Assembly: GCA_026415675.1 (NCBI GenBank)
Contig: JAOAGQ010000002.1
Location: 1-64,000 of the forward strand
Source of the DNA: Syntrophorhabdaceae bacterium
GTDB lineage: Bacteria > Desulfobacterota > Syntrophorhabdia > Syntrophorhabdales > Syntrophorhabdaceae
Direction of reading: 5' to 3'
Length of the DNA stretch: 64,000 nucleotides
Position numbers and translations under genes: made by a program. This document shows, piece by piece, positions 32,522-41,411 of the stretch (positions are counted from its first letter, which is position 1; the number at the start of each line of letters is the position of its first letter). The notes beneath the pieces were generated by a model that saw nothing but the letters and a program-made list of their open reading frames with translations, searched no databases and had not been told where the DNA came from.

Positions 32522-32598
32522 TGGCTCCCCGGGCAGGACTCGAACCTGCAACCTACTGGTTAACAGCCAGCCGCTACTGCCGATTGAGCTACCGGGGA
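32522..32598 (-). tRNA. tRNA-Asn (GTT)
   Basis: A 77-nt tRNA with encoded CCA. The acceptor TCCCCGG pairs with CCGGGGA, with discriminator G. The anticodon stem CTGG/CCAG holds loop CTGTTAA with anticodon GTT. The T arm has the usual GGTTCGAGTCC core. It is transcribed from its own promoter, whose -35 box overlaps the end of the GGDEF gene. Confidence 0.95.
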
Positions 32599-32611
32599 AT
32601 TAAGTACCATT

Positions 32612-32640
32612 AATAAACAACAAAGAATCTGTTTTGTCAA
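32612..32640 (-). promoter_or_regulatory. Promoter of tRNA-Asn
   Basis: Minus-strand TTGACA (32635-32640), a 17-bp spacer and TTTATT (32612-32617), placing the start a few bases before the tRNA 5' end. Confidence 0.6.
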
Positions 32641-34181
32641 GGCTTTTGATGGGCCTCAAATAACACCTCTCCATCTATCGTCCTTTTCTGCTCATACATA
32701 CGACTATCTGCAAGAGCCATAAGTTCACTGAGGGATGAAGGGTTTTTCGGGTCATAGCGGGCGACACCAACGCTTATCGAGAGTATATAGTCTCTACCCT
32801 TTGAACTATTTAAAGCATCGAGGTGTTTATAGAGACGTTTTGTAAGGGTATCCTGAGACTCATCCGATGTGTCTAAAGCAAGTACTGCAAATTCATCCCC
32901 TCCTATACGGGCCACTACGTCTGATTCCCTGAATACCTCTTTTAAGACTTTTGCTAAATCTTTTAACGCCCTGTCTCCTCCCTGATGACCCAACGTATCG
33001 TTTATCTGCTTCATCTTATTCAAATCTATAAAAAATAGAAGCATGTTCTTCTTCATCCTCTCCGCTATCTTTATCTGCTGTTCGGCAAGGGTAAAGAACC
33101 CTCTTCTATTTTGTAAACCCGTCAGTTCATCTGTTAGAGATAAGGCCCTTAGCTTCTCTTCCAGCATCTTTCGCTGTGTTATATTGCGGGTTATACTGAA
33201 CATGTGGGGGACATTCTGCAGATAGATTATGGAGGCTGAGACCAAACCCGGGAAGTAACTCCCATCTTTTTTCTGAAATACTGTTTCGTAATTACTGATT
33301 CTCCTTTCCTGTACAAGTTTATCCACTAACGCCTTTCTGTCTTCCCGGGATATCCATATTTTTAGATCAAGACTTGTCTTTCCTATAGATTCTTCCCGTG
33401 TGAAGCCTGAAATTTCACTGTACGCATTATTGACGTATACGATCATCCCATCGCTCAAACGGCTTATCATCGCCGCATCGGGGCTCGTGTTGAATATCGT
33501 CTCCATCTCCTCTTTCGCTTCCTTCATTTCAGCATTTAACCGCTGGTTTATCATCATAATCAATACGTACGTCCAAATAATACTACAGACAATTGCGTCG
33601 ATATATGTGGCTATGTTCAAAGGATTTAATACATAGGGATAGACACTTAATATGTCTCTTGGCAATAATATTGTCCGGAGTGTAAAAAAGAGGGCATGGA
33701 TAAGAAAAAATATCCCGTTGAGATTTGCGGTTGAAACCACGGAATGGGGTCTTAAGAAGAAAAGTGCATGGGCAGTTAAAAAAGCGATAATTGCGAGAGT
33801 TACACTTACAGTGATCCCCCTTATCAATATATTATCGTCAATCAGTAAAAAATAAAGAAAAACCAACAAAAAAGCCGTATAGATAGAGAAAATGAAACGG
33901 TAATTTACCTTTCTCTCGAAGAAAAGAATAATGCCGATATATAGAAAGACAACGCCGAGAACAATCATGGAATTCTGCATTATTATTGAAATAAATTGTA
34001 GTTGGGGGAACTGACGGAGGAATATAAAAGAAAAACCTAACACCTCCGCGATGCTCCATAAGAGCCAGCAGCCTATACCGCGATAATGTTTTATAATTTT
34101 ATATTGATATGAGAAAACCATTACCTGGACCAAATGGGTTATGGCGAGAACGAGGGCGAAGGTTCTTAAATCGAGCTGCAT
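32637..34181 (-). CDS. Membrane-bound PAS-GGDEF diguanylate cyclase
   Basis: A 514-aa protein that should make cyclic di-GMP. The N-terminus has about seven hydrophobic helices (to about residue 210), followed by a PAS domain (about 228-345, DAAMISRLSDGMIVYVNNAYSEISGFT region). The GGDEF domain is intact (RIGGDEFAVLA near residue 425), with an RxxD inhibitory site (RESD) five residues before it, so product feedback is expected. It lies 15 bp downstream of the outer-membrane protein gene and is probably co-transcribed with it. Confidence 0.93.
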   Translation of the reverse strand: MQLDLRTFALVLAITHLVQVMVFSYQYKIIKHYRGIGCWLLWSIAEVLGFSFIFLRQFPQLQFISIIMQNSMIVLGVVFLYIGIILFFERKVNYRFIFSIYTAFLLVFLYFLLIDDNILIRGITVSVTLAIIAFLTAHALFFLRPHSVVSTANLNGIFFLIHALFFTLRTILLPRDILSVYPYVLNPLNIATYIDAIVCSIIWTYVLIMMINQRLNAEMKEAKEEMETIFNTSPDAAMISRLSDGMIVYVNNAYSEISGFTREESIGKTSLDLKIWISREDRKALVDKLVQERRISNYETVFQKKDGSYFPGLVSASIIYLQNVPHMFSITRNITQRKMLEEKLRALSLTDELTGLQNRRGFFTLAEQQIKIAERMKKNMLLFFIDLNKMKQINDTLGHQGGDRALKDLAKVLKEVFRESDVVARIGGDEFAVLALDTSDESQDTLTKRLYKHLDALNSSKGRDYILSISVGVARYDPKNPSSLSELMALADSRMYEQKRTIDGEVLFEAHQKP

Positions 34182-34196
34182 AATTACTATACCTTT

Positions 34197-35129
34197 TTAA
34201 AACCTGTAAACTAATTTAAACCAGAGCTTTTCTCCTTCTGATCTATTTTTTACGAGGGTTTCATACTGATATTTGAAAGTAGCATGGATATTTTTAAAGT
34301 AATATCTGAACTGGGGACCTACGGCGAATACCTCTCCCCTATAATCTCTTATCCTATGTCCTTTTACCTCATCATCGGTGACCTGTTTATAGTAGTATCC
34401 CCCAAATCCCAATTGTAGATTGTCGATCTTCTTTCCTATAGTGTAATCAAAATGGAACTCCTGTCCCGACAGATAGTCGGTGGCATTATTTTTTGTGTTG
34501 ATATCGTACATTATCTTTGAAGATACCTCATACCCCTTTTTGTTCATATAAGTAAATGCAAAGGACGGCTCAAAGGTAAAGTAGTTTCTACCCAGATTTG
34601 CGATATCATATTTACTGTATGCCCCTGAGGGAACTTTCACATCAATCCCCGTCCCTATATGCCAGTCTTCAAAATGCCAGCCCAGTATAAAAGGGTTTAT
34701 TGTTATATCTGCAAGCCCTGATTTTGATTGGCTTTTATTTTTATATGTCACATGGACATGGGCTACAGGGATTACTAAAAACATGGCAAAATCGGCATTA
34801 AATAACTTTTTGTCCGTTACATGCATTAGCCTTAAGCCATTACCTGTCAACTCATAGGAAAAGTTTACAGGGATTGTTCGACCCCTATTATCTTTTAACC
34901 TGTCGGCATAATGATAGTTGAAATAATTAAAGAGATAGGTACCGGGGGGTGGTAACCTCCCCGCAAAAAAATCCTCGGCGCCGTTTGCATAGGCACCGCT
35001 ACCTCCCTCTGTGGCATAAGAAGATGTAAAAACACTATCGATTAAAAGAGTTGATAACAAAATAAAAACCGGTAAGATGAACCTCAATGTTATCCGATTC
35101 CTATCAAACATTGCCCACAAAACCCCCAT
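34197..35129 (-). CDS. Outer-membrane beta-barrel protein of the MetA-pathway/SphA-like transporter family
   Basis: A 310-aa exported protein; the signal peptide (about residues 13-40) ends near SSYATEGG, and a start at the second Met (residue 7) is possible. The mature part begins with GAEDFFAGRLPPPGTYLFNY, typical of the family annotated as putative phenol meta-pathway transporters. It continues with alternating-residue beta strands and ends in aromatic residues (LVYRF), as expected for an outer-membrane barrel. Such proteins are thought to admit hydrophobic aromatic substrates; substrate unproven. A neighbouring molybdenum hydroxylase (97 bp upstream) would fit. Confidence 0.8.
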   Translation of the reverse strand: MGVLWAMFDRNRITLRFILPVFILLSTLLIDSVFTSSYATEGGSGAYANGAEDFFAGRLPPPGTYLFNYFNYHYADRLKDNRGRTIPVNFSYELTGNGLRLMHVTDKKLFNADFAMFLVIPVAHVHVTYKNKSQSKSGLADITINPFILGWHFEDWHIGTGIDVKVPSGAYSKYDIANLGRNYFTFEPSFAFTYMNKKGYEVSSKIMYDINTKNNATDYLSGQEFHFDYTIGKKIDNLQLGFGGYYYKQVTDDEVKGHRIRDYRGEVFAVGPQFRYYFKNIHATFKYQYETLVKNRSEGEKLWFKLVYRF

Positions 35130-35226
35130 AACTACCCATATCGTTTATTATTTTTGGGGAAATATAACATAATATGTTTGGATATTAATATATTTTTTTA
35201 AGATATCGTATATATTTTTTTTAAAT

Positions 35227-36570
35227 TTATTTGAGCAACCGAAACAAGAGATTTCCTGCCAATTTTTTTCTATACACCGCGCTTGAACGTATATCATCGA
35301 TAGGAGAGATTACCCCATGAACAACGGAAACAATGTCTCTGAGTGTTTCTCTATTAAATGGCCTTCCTATGATGCCATCTTCGACCTCTTTTGATCTTAC
35401 CACAGTGGGCCCTACGCTACCCCAAGCAAACCTTGCTTCCTCAACGGTCCCATCTTCAGAAAGTTTTAGAAGTGCAGCAAGGCTCGCTATGGAGATCGTC
35501 AGGGCCTCACGCTGCCCAATCTTTTCGAAGTGATGGATATTAAAATTTATATCTCTATCGAGCCATACACCATATAATATCTCACCTTTCTCGAGGGCTG
35601 TCCGTCCTGGGCCTAATATAAACTCCCTTATGGGCATTAATCTTCTATGGGCCTTTGACCTTATCTCAACCTTGGCATCAAGGACATATAAGGGGGGTAA
35701 CGTATCCCCTGCAGGAGAGGCTGTACAGATGTTTCCTCCTATGGTACCCATATTTCTTATCGATGGTGAACCGAGGGACTTTAATGCCTTGATCAGCACA
35801 GGGAATCTTCTTTGGATTTTGGGGTTATGAAGCAACTCGCTGTGGGTAGAGCAAGCCCCTATAAATATACCCTCTTCCGACTCATATACGGTTTTAAGTT
35901 CTTTCATTCTCTCAAGACATATTGGCTTTATTTTCTTTGATGGACTATTTTCTCTTAATTTTACGAGGAGATCAGTGCCACCGGCATAGACGGATATATC
36001 CGATCCCCCATCGATTAAACGCCACAACTCATCGAGTCTTTCAGGGAGAAAAGGGTTTATTCCAGAATGTTTTTGTGGCATTTTAAGAGACAAGGGCTTC
36101 TTCTTCCTCTTCTCCATATTTTTTGCAACCGCCTCTACTGCATCGACAATCTTTTCATATCCTGTGCAACGACAGAGATTACCGCTTATCGCTTCCTTTA
36201 TTTTCTTTCTTGAAGCTCTATGGTTTTTCTGTAAAAAGGCGTATACTGCCATTATCATCCCAGGGATACAGAAGCCGCACTGGACGGCACCGTAATCGAC
36301 AAAAGCCTCCTGTATGGGGTGCATGACCCCATCTTTTTTAAGACCTTCGATGGTTTCAATGTTTCTCCCTTCGAGTTGCATGGCATACATTAAACACGCA
36401 AGTTTACTCTCCCCATCAACAACAATCGTACAGGCCCCGCAGTCACCGGAGCCACAACCTTCCTTTGTTCCTGTCAAATGTATTTGTTCCCGAAGGATAT
36501 CTATTACCCTTGTCCAGGGTTCTGTATTTATCTCTGTGGTTTTTCCGTTTAAAACAAAACTAATCTTCAT
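35227..36570 (-). CDS. Xanthine dehydrogenase-family fused [2Fe-2S]/FAD subunit (XdhA-like)
   Basis: A 447-aa electron-transfer subunit of a molybdenum hydroxylase. The N-terminal 160 residues bind two [2Fe-2S] clusters: plant-type CGSGDCGACTIVVDG...C and CGFCIPGM...CRCTGYEKI. From about residue 175 follows the FAD-binding domain with GGTDLLVKLREN and NMGTIGGNICTASPAGDTLPPL. The [2Fe-2S]-FAD fusion is the XdhA arrangement; it lacks the extra [4Fe-4S] insert of 4-hydroxybenzoyl-CoA reductase. It starts one base after the large-subunit stop, so the two genes are an operon. Confidence 0.92.
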   Translation of the reverse strand: MKISFVLNGKTTEINTEPWTRVIDILREQIHLTGTKEGCGSGDCGACTIVVDGESKLACLMYAMQLEGRNIETIEGLKKDGVMHPIQEAFVDYGAVQCGFCIPGMIMAVYAFLQKNHRASRKKIKEAISGNLCRCTGYEKIVDAVEAVAKNMEKRKKKPLSLKMPQKHSGINPFLPERLDELWRLIDGGSDISVYAGGTDLLVKLRENSPSKKIKPICLERMKELKTVYESEEGIFIGACSTHSELLHNPKIQRRFPVLIKALKSLGSPSIRNMGTIGGNICTASPAGDTLPPLYVLDAKVEIRSKAHRRLMPIREFILGPGRTALEKGEILYGVWLDRDINFNIHHFEKIGQREALTISIASLAALLKLSEDGTVEEARFAWGSVGPTVVRSKEVEDGIIGRPFNRETLRDIVSVVHGVISPIDDIRSSAVYRKKLAGNLLFRLLK

Positions 36571-36571
36571 T

Positions 36572-38863
36572 TTAGGTCCTTTTATCTGTTTCGAGGAGCA
36601 TCAAGAGCTTCTCCGATGTCATGGGGGCACTGAAGATCCTTTTCTTGCATGCATCGGCAATTCCATTCGCTATGGCAGGGAGAGGTCCACTTACCGCAAT
36701 CTCCCCCACGCCTTTGAGACCAAAGGGTCCTGTTTCTTCCTCTTTTTCAACAGTTATCGATATAAACTGGGGGATATCCATAGATGTGGGTATGGTGTAT
36801 GTGGTTAGGTTTTCTGTTAAGACCTTTCCTTTGACTACCTTGAATGACTCGGTAAGTGCATAGCCTATGCCCTGCGTTATAGCCCCGTGTATTTGCTGTT
36901 CGTATAATTGCGGGTTCATAACCTTCCCTGCATCCGTTACTGCAAGGTATCTCTTCACATCGATTCTACCTGTTAAGGTGTCGATTTCAATATAGACGAG
37001 ATGGGCACCATAGGAATAGATAAGATGGGGACCCATATAGATAGCATCAAGGCCACAAGAGGCAATAGGCATCCTGAAATAATCAAAAAATATCCTTTCG
37101 GAATGGTGGAATAGACGGGCAATCTCGTATAAGGGGATCTTCTTACCGGAGGGTAGATGTTTAACATATTGAGGCTCGAGAATAAAATCATCCGCTGTCG
37201 ATCCCTTAATTGAAAGAGAAACCTTTTTGAGTAACGCATCTTTCAATTTTTTTGTGGCCCCTATCAATGCATTTCCGTATGTATAGGTCGTTCTGCTTGC
37301 GGAAGAGGATCCGCATGGAAGAGTTCTATTTGTGTCAGGCAGTACCAGCTCCATCGTCGATACATCCTGTCTTAATATATGGGCCGCAATCTGTACATAC
37401 GTACTTATATTCCCCTGTCCCATATCTACAACGCCTGCGTAGACCCTTATTTTTCCTTTATCCGTAATCTCTATCTTTGCCGTTGCCTGATCAGGTACCA
37501 TGGCGGGGTAGCCCATGGCGTGGGCCATACATGCCACTCCAACACCCCTTATCTTATACGGTCCTGCCCTCTTTTTCCATCGGTCTTTGTTCTTCCAGAG
37601 GGGGTGTCCCTTTATCTTCTCGATACACTCGGAAATACCAACCGATTGGGTAAGGGTTATACCTATTCCGTTTTTATCACCTCTGTGTACTACATTTTTT
37701 AAACGTAATTCAATGGGGTCCATACGGAGCTTTTCTGCGAGCATGTCCATCATCTGTTCCATAGCATATGTGACCTGGGGTACCCCAAAACCTCGAAAAG
37801 GTCCACCTACAGGGTTGTTTGTGTAGATACAGGACCCTTTTATGCTCACATTTGGTATTCGGTATGCAGAGCCTGCATGCTCTACCCCTAAGGTCATAAT
37901 CTCTCCCCCAAGGGAGGCATAGGCCCCACCATTATAATAGAGATCGCATACAAGGGCTTTTAGCACTCCGTTTGAGTCTGCTCCGATCTTATAATGCATC
38001 TTTGCTGATAGGCGTTTTACACTGGCAGTAAAACTTTCCTCTCTATTCCACCACATCTTAACAGGTCTACCCTCTGAGTAGAGTAAGGCAAGACCGAGCA
38101 AGCACTGGACAGTAATACCATCCTTGCCGCCAAAGGCGCCTCCCAGATATGGTGCAACAACCCTTATCTTTCCCAAATCCATACCGAGAACAGGGGCTAT
38201 CTCGAGTATATCCCGGAATGGGGTCTGGGTCGTGGCAACAATAACTATCTTTCCATCGTCTTCCTTGTATGCCCAACCCGCCTCTGTCTCAAGATAGGCA
38301 TGTTCTTGAAAGGGCACATCAAAGGTACCTTCTATCATCACATCACAGCCATCCAATGCAGATTCACCGCTACCAGTTTCAACAGATACTTTCTTTATTA
38401 TGTTCCCCCCTTCAAACTCTTCATGAATGATGGGGGCATCCTCTGAGAGTGCCTCTTCGATACTGAATATGCCTTCGAGTGGCTCATAATCAAAGGTTAT
38501 GCTTTTGATGGCCTCCATTAAAGTATCTTTATCCTCAGCGAGGACAAGTGCAACAGGATCGCCTACATAACATATCTTTCTATCGACAAGCACAGGCTGA
38601 TCTTTTCGAACTATACCGATTCTATTCACACCAGGAATATCCTTATACGTCAATACAGTAAAGACCCCTGGCGATTGGACCGCCTTTTCTATATGGATCT
38701 CTTTCAATATTCCATGGGGGATCCCTGCCCTTTTAACACCGGCCCAGAGAAATCCTTTTCCATAGAGATCTACCGCATACTTTTCTTCACCTGTCACCTT
38801 TGTATAGGCATCGAACCTCGGTACTGACTCTCCGATTTTAATGTATTTCTCTTTTTTCTCCAT
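36572..38863 (-). CDS. Xanthine dehydrogenase-family molybdopterin-binding large subunit (XdhB-like)
   Basis: The 763-aa catalytic subunit of a molybdenum hydroxylase that hydroxylates an aromatic or N-heterocyclic carbon with water. Molybdopterin-site motifs: LGGAFGGKDGITVQ, NPVGGPFRGFGVPQ, VDMGQGNISTYVQIAA, and the C-terminal GLKGVGEIAVSGP carrying the catalytic glutamate. Domain order and length match XdhB. The substrate cannot be deduced (xanthine, nicotinate and others share the fold). No XdhC-like maturation factor is next to it. A broken small ORF lies four bases upstream. Confidence 0.92.
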   Translation of the reverse strand: MEKKEKYIKIGESVPRFDAYTKVTGEEKYAVDLYGKGFLWAGVKRAGIPHGILKEIHIEKAVQSPGVFTVLTYKDIPGVNRIGIVRKDQPVLVDRKICYVGDPVALVLAEDKDTLMEAIKSITFDYEPLEGIFSIEEALSEDAPIIHEEFEGGNIIKKVSVETGSGESALDGCDVMIEGTFDVPFQEHAYLETEAGWAYKEDDGKIVIVATTQTPFRDILEIAPVLGMDLGKIRVVAPYLGGAFGGKDGITVQCLLGLALLYSEGRPVKMWWNREESFTASVKRLSAKMHYKIGADSNGVLKALVCDLYYNGGAYASLGGEIMTLGVEHAGSAYRIPNVSIKGSCIYTNNPVGGPFRGFGVPQVTYAMEQMMDMLAEKLRMDPIELRLKNVVHRGDKNGIGITLTQSVGISECIEKIKGHPLWKNKDRWKKRAGPYKIRGVGVACMAHAMGYPAMVPDQATAKIEITDKGKIRVYAGVVDMGQGNISTYVQIAAHILRQDVSTMELVLPDTNRTLPCGSSSASRTTYTYGNALIGATKKLKDALLKKVSLSIKGSTADDFILEPQYVKHLPSGKKIPLYEIARLFHHSERIFFDYFRMPIASCGLDAIYMGPHLIYSYGAHLVYIEIDTLTGRIDVKRYLAVTDAGKVMNPQLYEQQIHGAITQGIGYALTESFKVVKGKVLTENLTTYTIPTSMDIPQFISITVEKEEETGPFGLKGVGEIAVSGPLPAIANGIADACKKRIFSAPMTSEKLLMLLETDKRT

Positions 38864-38867
38864 AGTA

Positions 38868-39073
38868 TCAACTCTTTAGTTTTTCCCGGTTGGCCTTTAT
38901 AAAGGCAAATATCGACTTTGCCCGGTCACTATAAAGATTTATCCTAATCCAGTTTGGCCCTCCGTATATTATCTGCATAAACATACCATCTAATGTATCG
39001 TAACTGTAGATACTCTTTATGGGATATCAAATCGCGTATGCTTAGCTACAATATCGGGCAATCCCATCTCCAT
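38868..39073 (-). pseudogene. Small ORF split by a frameshift, upstream of the XdhB-like gene
   Basis: The 3' part (38868-38984) reads as 38 aa, beginning MFMQIIYGGPNWIRI and ending KANREKLKS. The frame stays open upstream through KSIYSYDTLDG, without a start codon. The 5' part (39017-39073, MEMGLPDIVAKHTRFDIP) is in another frame. Together they would give one protein of about 65 aa. The protein-like composition and four-base spacing to the next start suggest a once-real gene. It could also be a genuine 38-aa ORF, a sequencing error or a programmed frameshift. I do not recognise the family. Confidence 0.35.
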
Positions 39074-39126
39074 ATTTACGCCTATACAAAGATCTTATTC
39101 CATCTTTTTCTCCCATACGAGATGCC

Positions 39127-40308
39127 TTACGACCACCTTTTTTGTTTCGCGAATACAGGTATCAAGGGGACCGAGAGTATGGAAAGAATACCGCAGAATG
39201 AAAATAGAACGACGAAATTGTAATGGTTTAGAATGGATGTGGCCAAAATAGGGCCTATAAAAAACCCTAAATCTCTCGTCTCTACGATCAGATTGAGGTT
39301 AAGTCCCCTGACCGCAGGGTCAGATATATCAAAGGTAATCCCATTTATCAAAGGAAGCATAATACCTATGCCTATACCGAAAAAAAAGGCATAAAGATAA
39401 AGCATTTTAATTGAAACAGCCTTTCCTATCAAAATATAACAGATACCTGTAAAGATAATGGCAATACCTAGGAGGATATTTTTGTTGGTTTTATCGAAGA
39501 AATGTCCCCCTGCAACCCTAACAAATATCATGGTGATAGAATAGATGGTGAAGAAGTATCCTATATCCTTTGCACCGATATGGAGGGCAAAACTCTTTAA
39601 GAAATAGTAAAGGATAGAGAATGAAATGAAAGTCACCGAGGAGAGTAAGAGAAGTGCCACAATACTTCTATCTTTAAAGTTGGCAACGATGTCTTTAAAA
39701 GAAATATCGTCTTTTTGACCGAGAAACGGTGTCCCATCGTGGAATGATTTTTGGTTTATTATAAAAAGTAAAGGAAATACCGGCACCATCAAAAGGGCAG
39801 CAAAGATAAAGGTTGCCTCATAGTTTTTGAATATGTAAAGGACCATTTCAACTGCATAGGGGATCACCGTATAGGGTAATAGAAAACTGACCGATATGAA
39901 CCCGAATGCCTGGGCACTACGGTCATGGGGGATAAAAAGCACGGTATAAGCCGTGAGGGCGCTCGATATTATGACAACACTTATGCCGTGGATACACCTC
40001 ACGAGAATCATGGGTATAAGGGTTTCGACAAAGGCGTATCCCAAAAGGGAGAGGAAAACAAGACCAGCACTCCATAAGATGGTGAAAGGGGCGTTCCTCG
40101 AAGTGAAGAGGGGGCTTATAAGGGGTCTTAATATAAGGGCTATTAGTGCATCGAGGCCTATTAAAAAACCGAACCATTTAGAGTCAATATGAAGGGTGTT
40201 AAGGTAGTTGTAAAAGTTAAAAAAGACCGCAAGGTTGCTGAAGGTGAGAAAATAGATCAAGTTTAATAGAAGAAAGCGCTTTGAAAATAGTCTCTGTCCT
40301 TTATCCAT
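39127..40308 (-). CDS. Major facilitator superfamily transporter
   Basis: A 393-aa membrane protein with twelve predicted helices. The loop after helix 2 (LRPLISPLF) and the equivalent loop in the second half (VRVAGGHFFDK) match the MFS GxxxDRxGR-type position. It starts at the stop codon of the HisC-like gene (TAATG overlap), so it is translationally coupled. In this setting it might export the product of the upstream aminotransferase/acetyltransferase pair. Substrate unknown. Confidence 0.87.
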   Translation of the reverse strand: MDKGQRLFSKRFLLLNLIYFLTFSNLAVFFNFYNYLNTLHIDSKWFGFLIGLDALIALILRPLISPLFTSRNAPFTILWSAGLVFLSLLGYAFVETLIPMILVRCIHGISVVIISSALTAYTVLFIPHDRSAQAFGFISVSFLLPYTVIPYAVEMVLYIFKNYEATFIFAALLMVPVFPLLFIINQKSFHDGTPFLGQKDDISFKDIVANFKDRSIVALLLLSSVTFISFSILYYFLKSFALHIGAKDIGYFFTIYSITMIFVRVAGGHFFDKTNKNILLGIAIIFTGICYILIGKAVSIKMLYLYAFFFGIGIGIMLPLINGITFDISDPAVRGLNLNLIVETRDLGFFIGPILATSILNHYNFVVLFSFCGILSILSVPLIPVFAKQKRWS

Positions 40309-41411
40309 TAGAGTATCTTCTTCAAGGCCTCTACAAATGCCTCCATAACTGGAAGCTCCGATATTGTAACACGAATATAGTTGGGGTAACGAAAGCCTGT
40401 CATCGCTCTAATCATTATCCCTAGGGCCATCAGCTTTCTATACGCAAGGGTATCATTTATAGGGAGTTTTATCATCATGTAATTTCCCTCACCTATAACA
40501 TGGGGTAAGCCCATACGGATGAGTTCTCTTCTCAGAAACTCCTTCCCCTCCCTCACATATTTTCTTGTTTTCAATATGTGTTCATGGTCATCGAGGGCAG
40601 CGTAAGCTGCCTTTTGGGCAATGGTATTTACAGAATAGACAACACAGGTCTTTCTTATCGTATTTACAACATCGAGATTACCTGCAAGGTAACCGATTCT
40701 CAGTCCTGCAAGTCCGTACATCTTGGAGAATGTTCTAAAGACAACGAGATTAGGGTATTTATCAATCAGAGAGATACAATCCGGGTAATCTTCTCTCTCA
40801 ACAAACTCAAAATAGGCCTCATCGACCACCACAATCTGCCTGTTGTCTATCCTTTCGAGGAATCTCTTCATCCTCTCTTTATCCCAGTATGTACCTGTTG
40901 GGTTATTTGGATTGCAGATAAATATCACCTTTGTCTTTTTATCTACCCTTGCAAGGATGCCTTCATCGTCAAAGGTATAGTCCATAAGGGGAACGAGTCT
41001 TGCCTCAAAACCTGAAAAAATCGTAACCCACTCGTAAACCGCAAAGGTCTTATCTCCAGTTATTATGTTGTCTCCCTTTTCACAGAATGCTTTTATAACG
41101 AAGGTTATAACCTCGTTTGCCCCGTTTCCAACAATGAACTGGTCAGGATGCATGTTAAACTTTTCTGCGAGTTTTTGTCTCAAATAGTATGAATCACCGC
41201 TTGGATAAATAGCTGCATGGGGTGGCGAAAATTTTCTTATAATTTCCTGGGCAGAGGGGGGTGGCCCGAGGGGATTTTCGTTGTTGTTGAGTCTATGCAA
41301 TATATGGGTTCGGTATAATCTTTTCAGTTCTTCATCGGGCTTACTCGGTATATAGGCCTCAAAGGACTTTACGTAGGAGGGAACAAGTCTATCAAGGGAA
41401 AGGGGTCTCAT
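40308..41411 (-). CDS. HisC-like PLP aminotransferase
   Basis: A class I/II aminotransferase of about 367 aa, closest in pattern to histidinol-phosphate aminotransferase. Motifs: LNNNENPLGPPPSA at the N-terminus, NPNNPTGTYW, DEAYFEF and the PLP-lysine in FRTFSKMYGLAGLRIGYLAG. The start at 41411 (MRPLSLDRLVP) overlaps the stop of the upstream gene as ATGA; a longer reading would run into that gene. No other his genes are nearby, so it may act on another phosphorylated or aromatic amino acid. It sits between an ATPase-GNAT fusion gene and an MFS transporter. Confidence 0.88.
   Translation of the reverse strand: MRPLSLDRLVPSYVKSFEAYIPSKPDEELKRLYRTHILHRLNNNENPLGPPPSAQEIIRKFSPPHAAIYPSGDSYYLRQKLAEKFNMHPDQFIVGNGANEVITFVIKAFCEKGDNIITGDKTFAVYEWVTIFSGFEARLVPLMDYTFDDEGILARVDKKTKVIFICNPNNPTGTYWDKERMKRFLERIDNRQIVVVDEAYFEFVEREDYPDCISLIDKYPNLVVFRTFSKMYGLAGLRIGYLAGNLDVVNTIRKTCVVYSVNTIAQKAAYAALDDHEHILKTRKYVREGKEFLRRELIRMGLPHVIGEGNYMMIKLPINDTLAYRKLMALGIMIRAMTGFRYPNYIRVTISELPVMEAFVEALKKIL

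Noticed and set aside
38868-38984. Confident annotation of the 38-aa ORF as a functional gene
   Set aside because: Its frame is open upstream without a start codon and it lacks a clear ribosome site, so it is listed only as a possible frameshifted gene.
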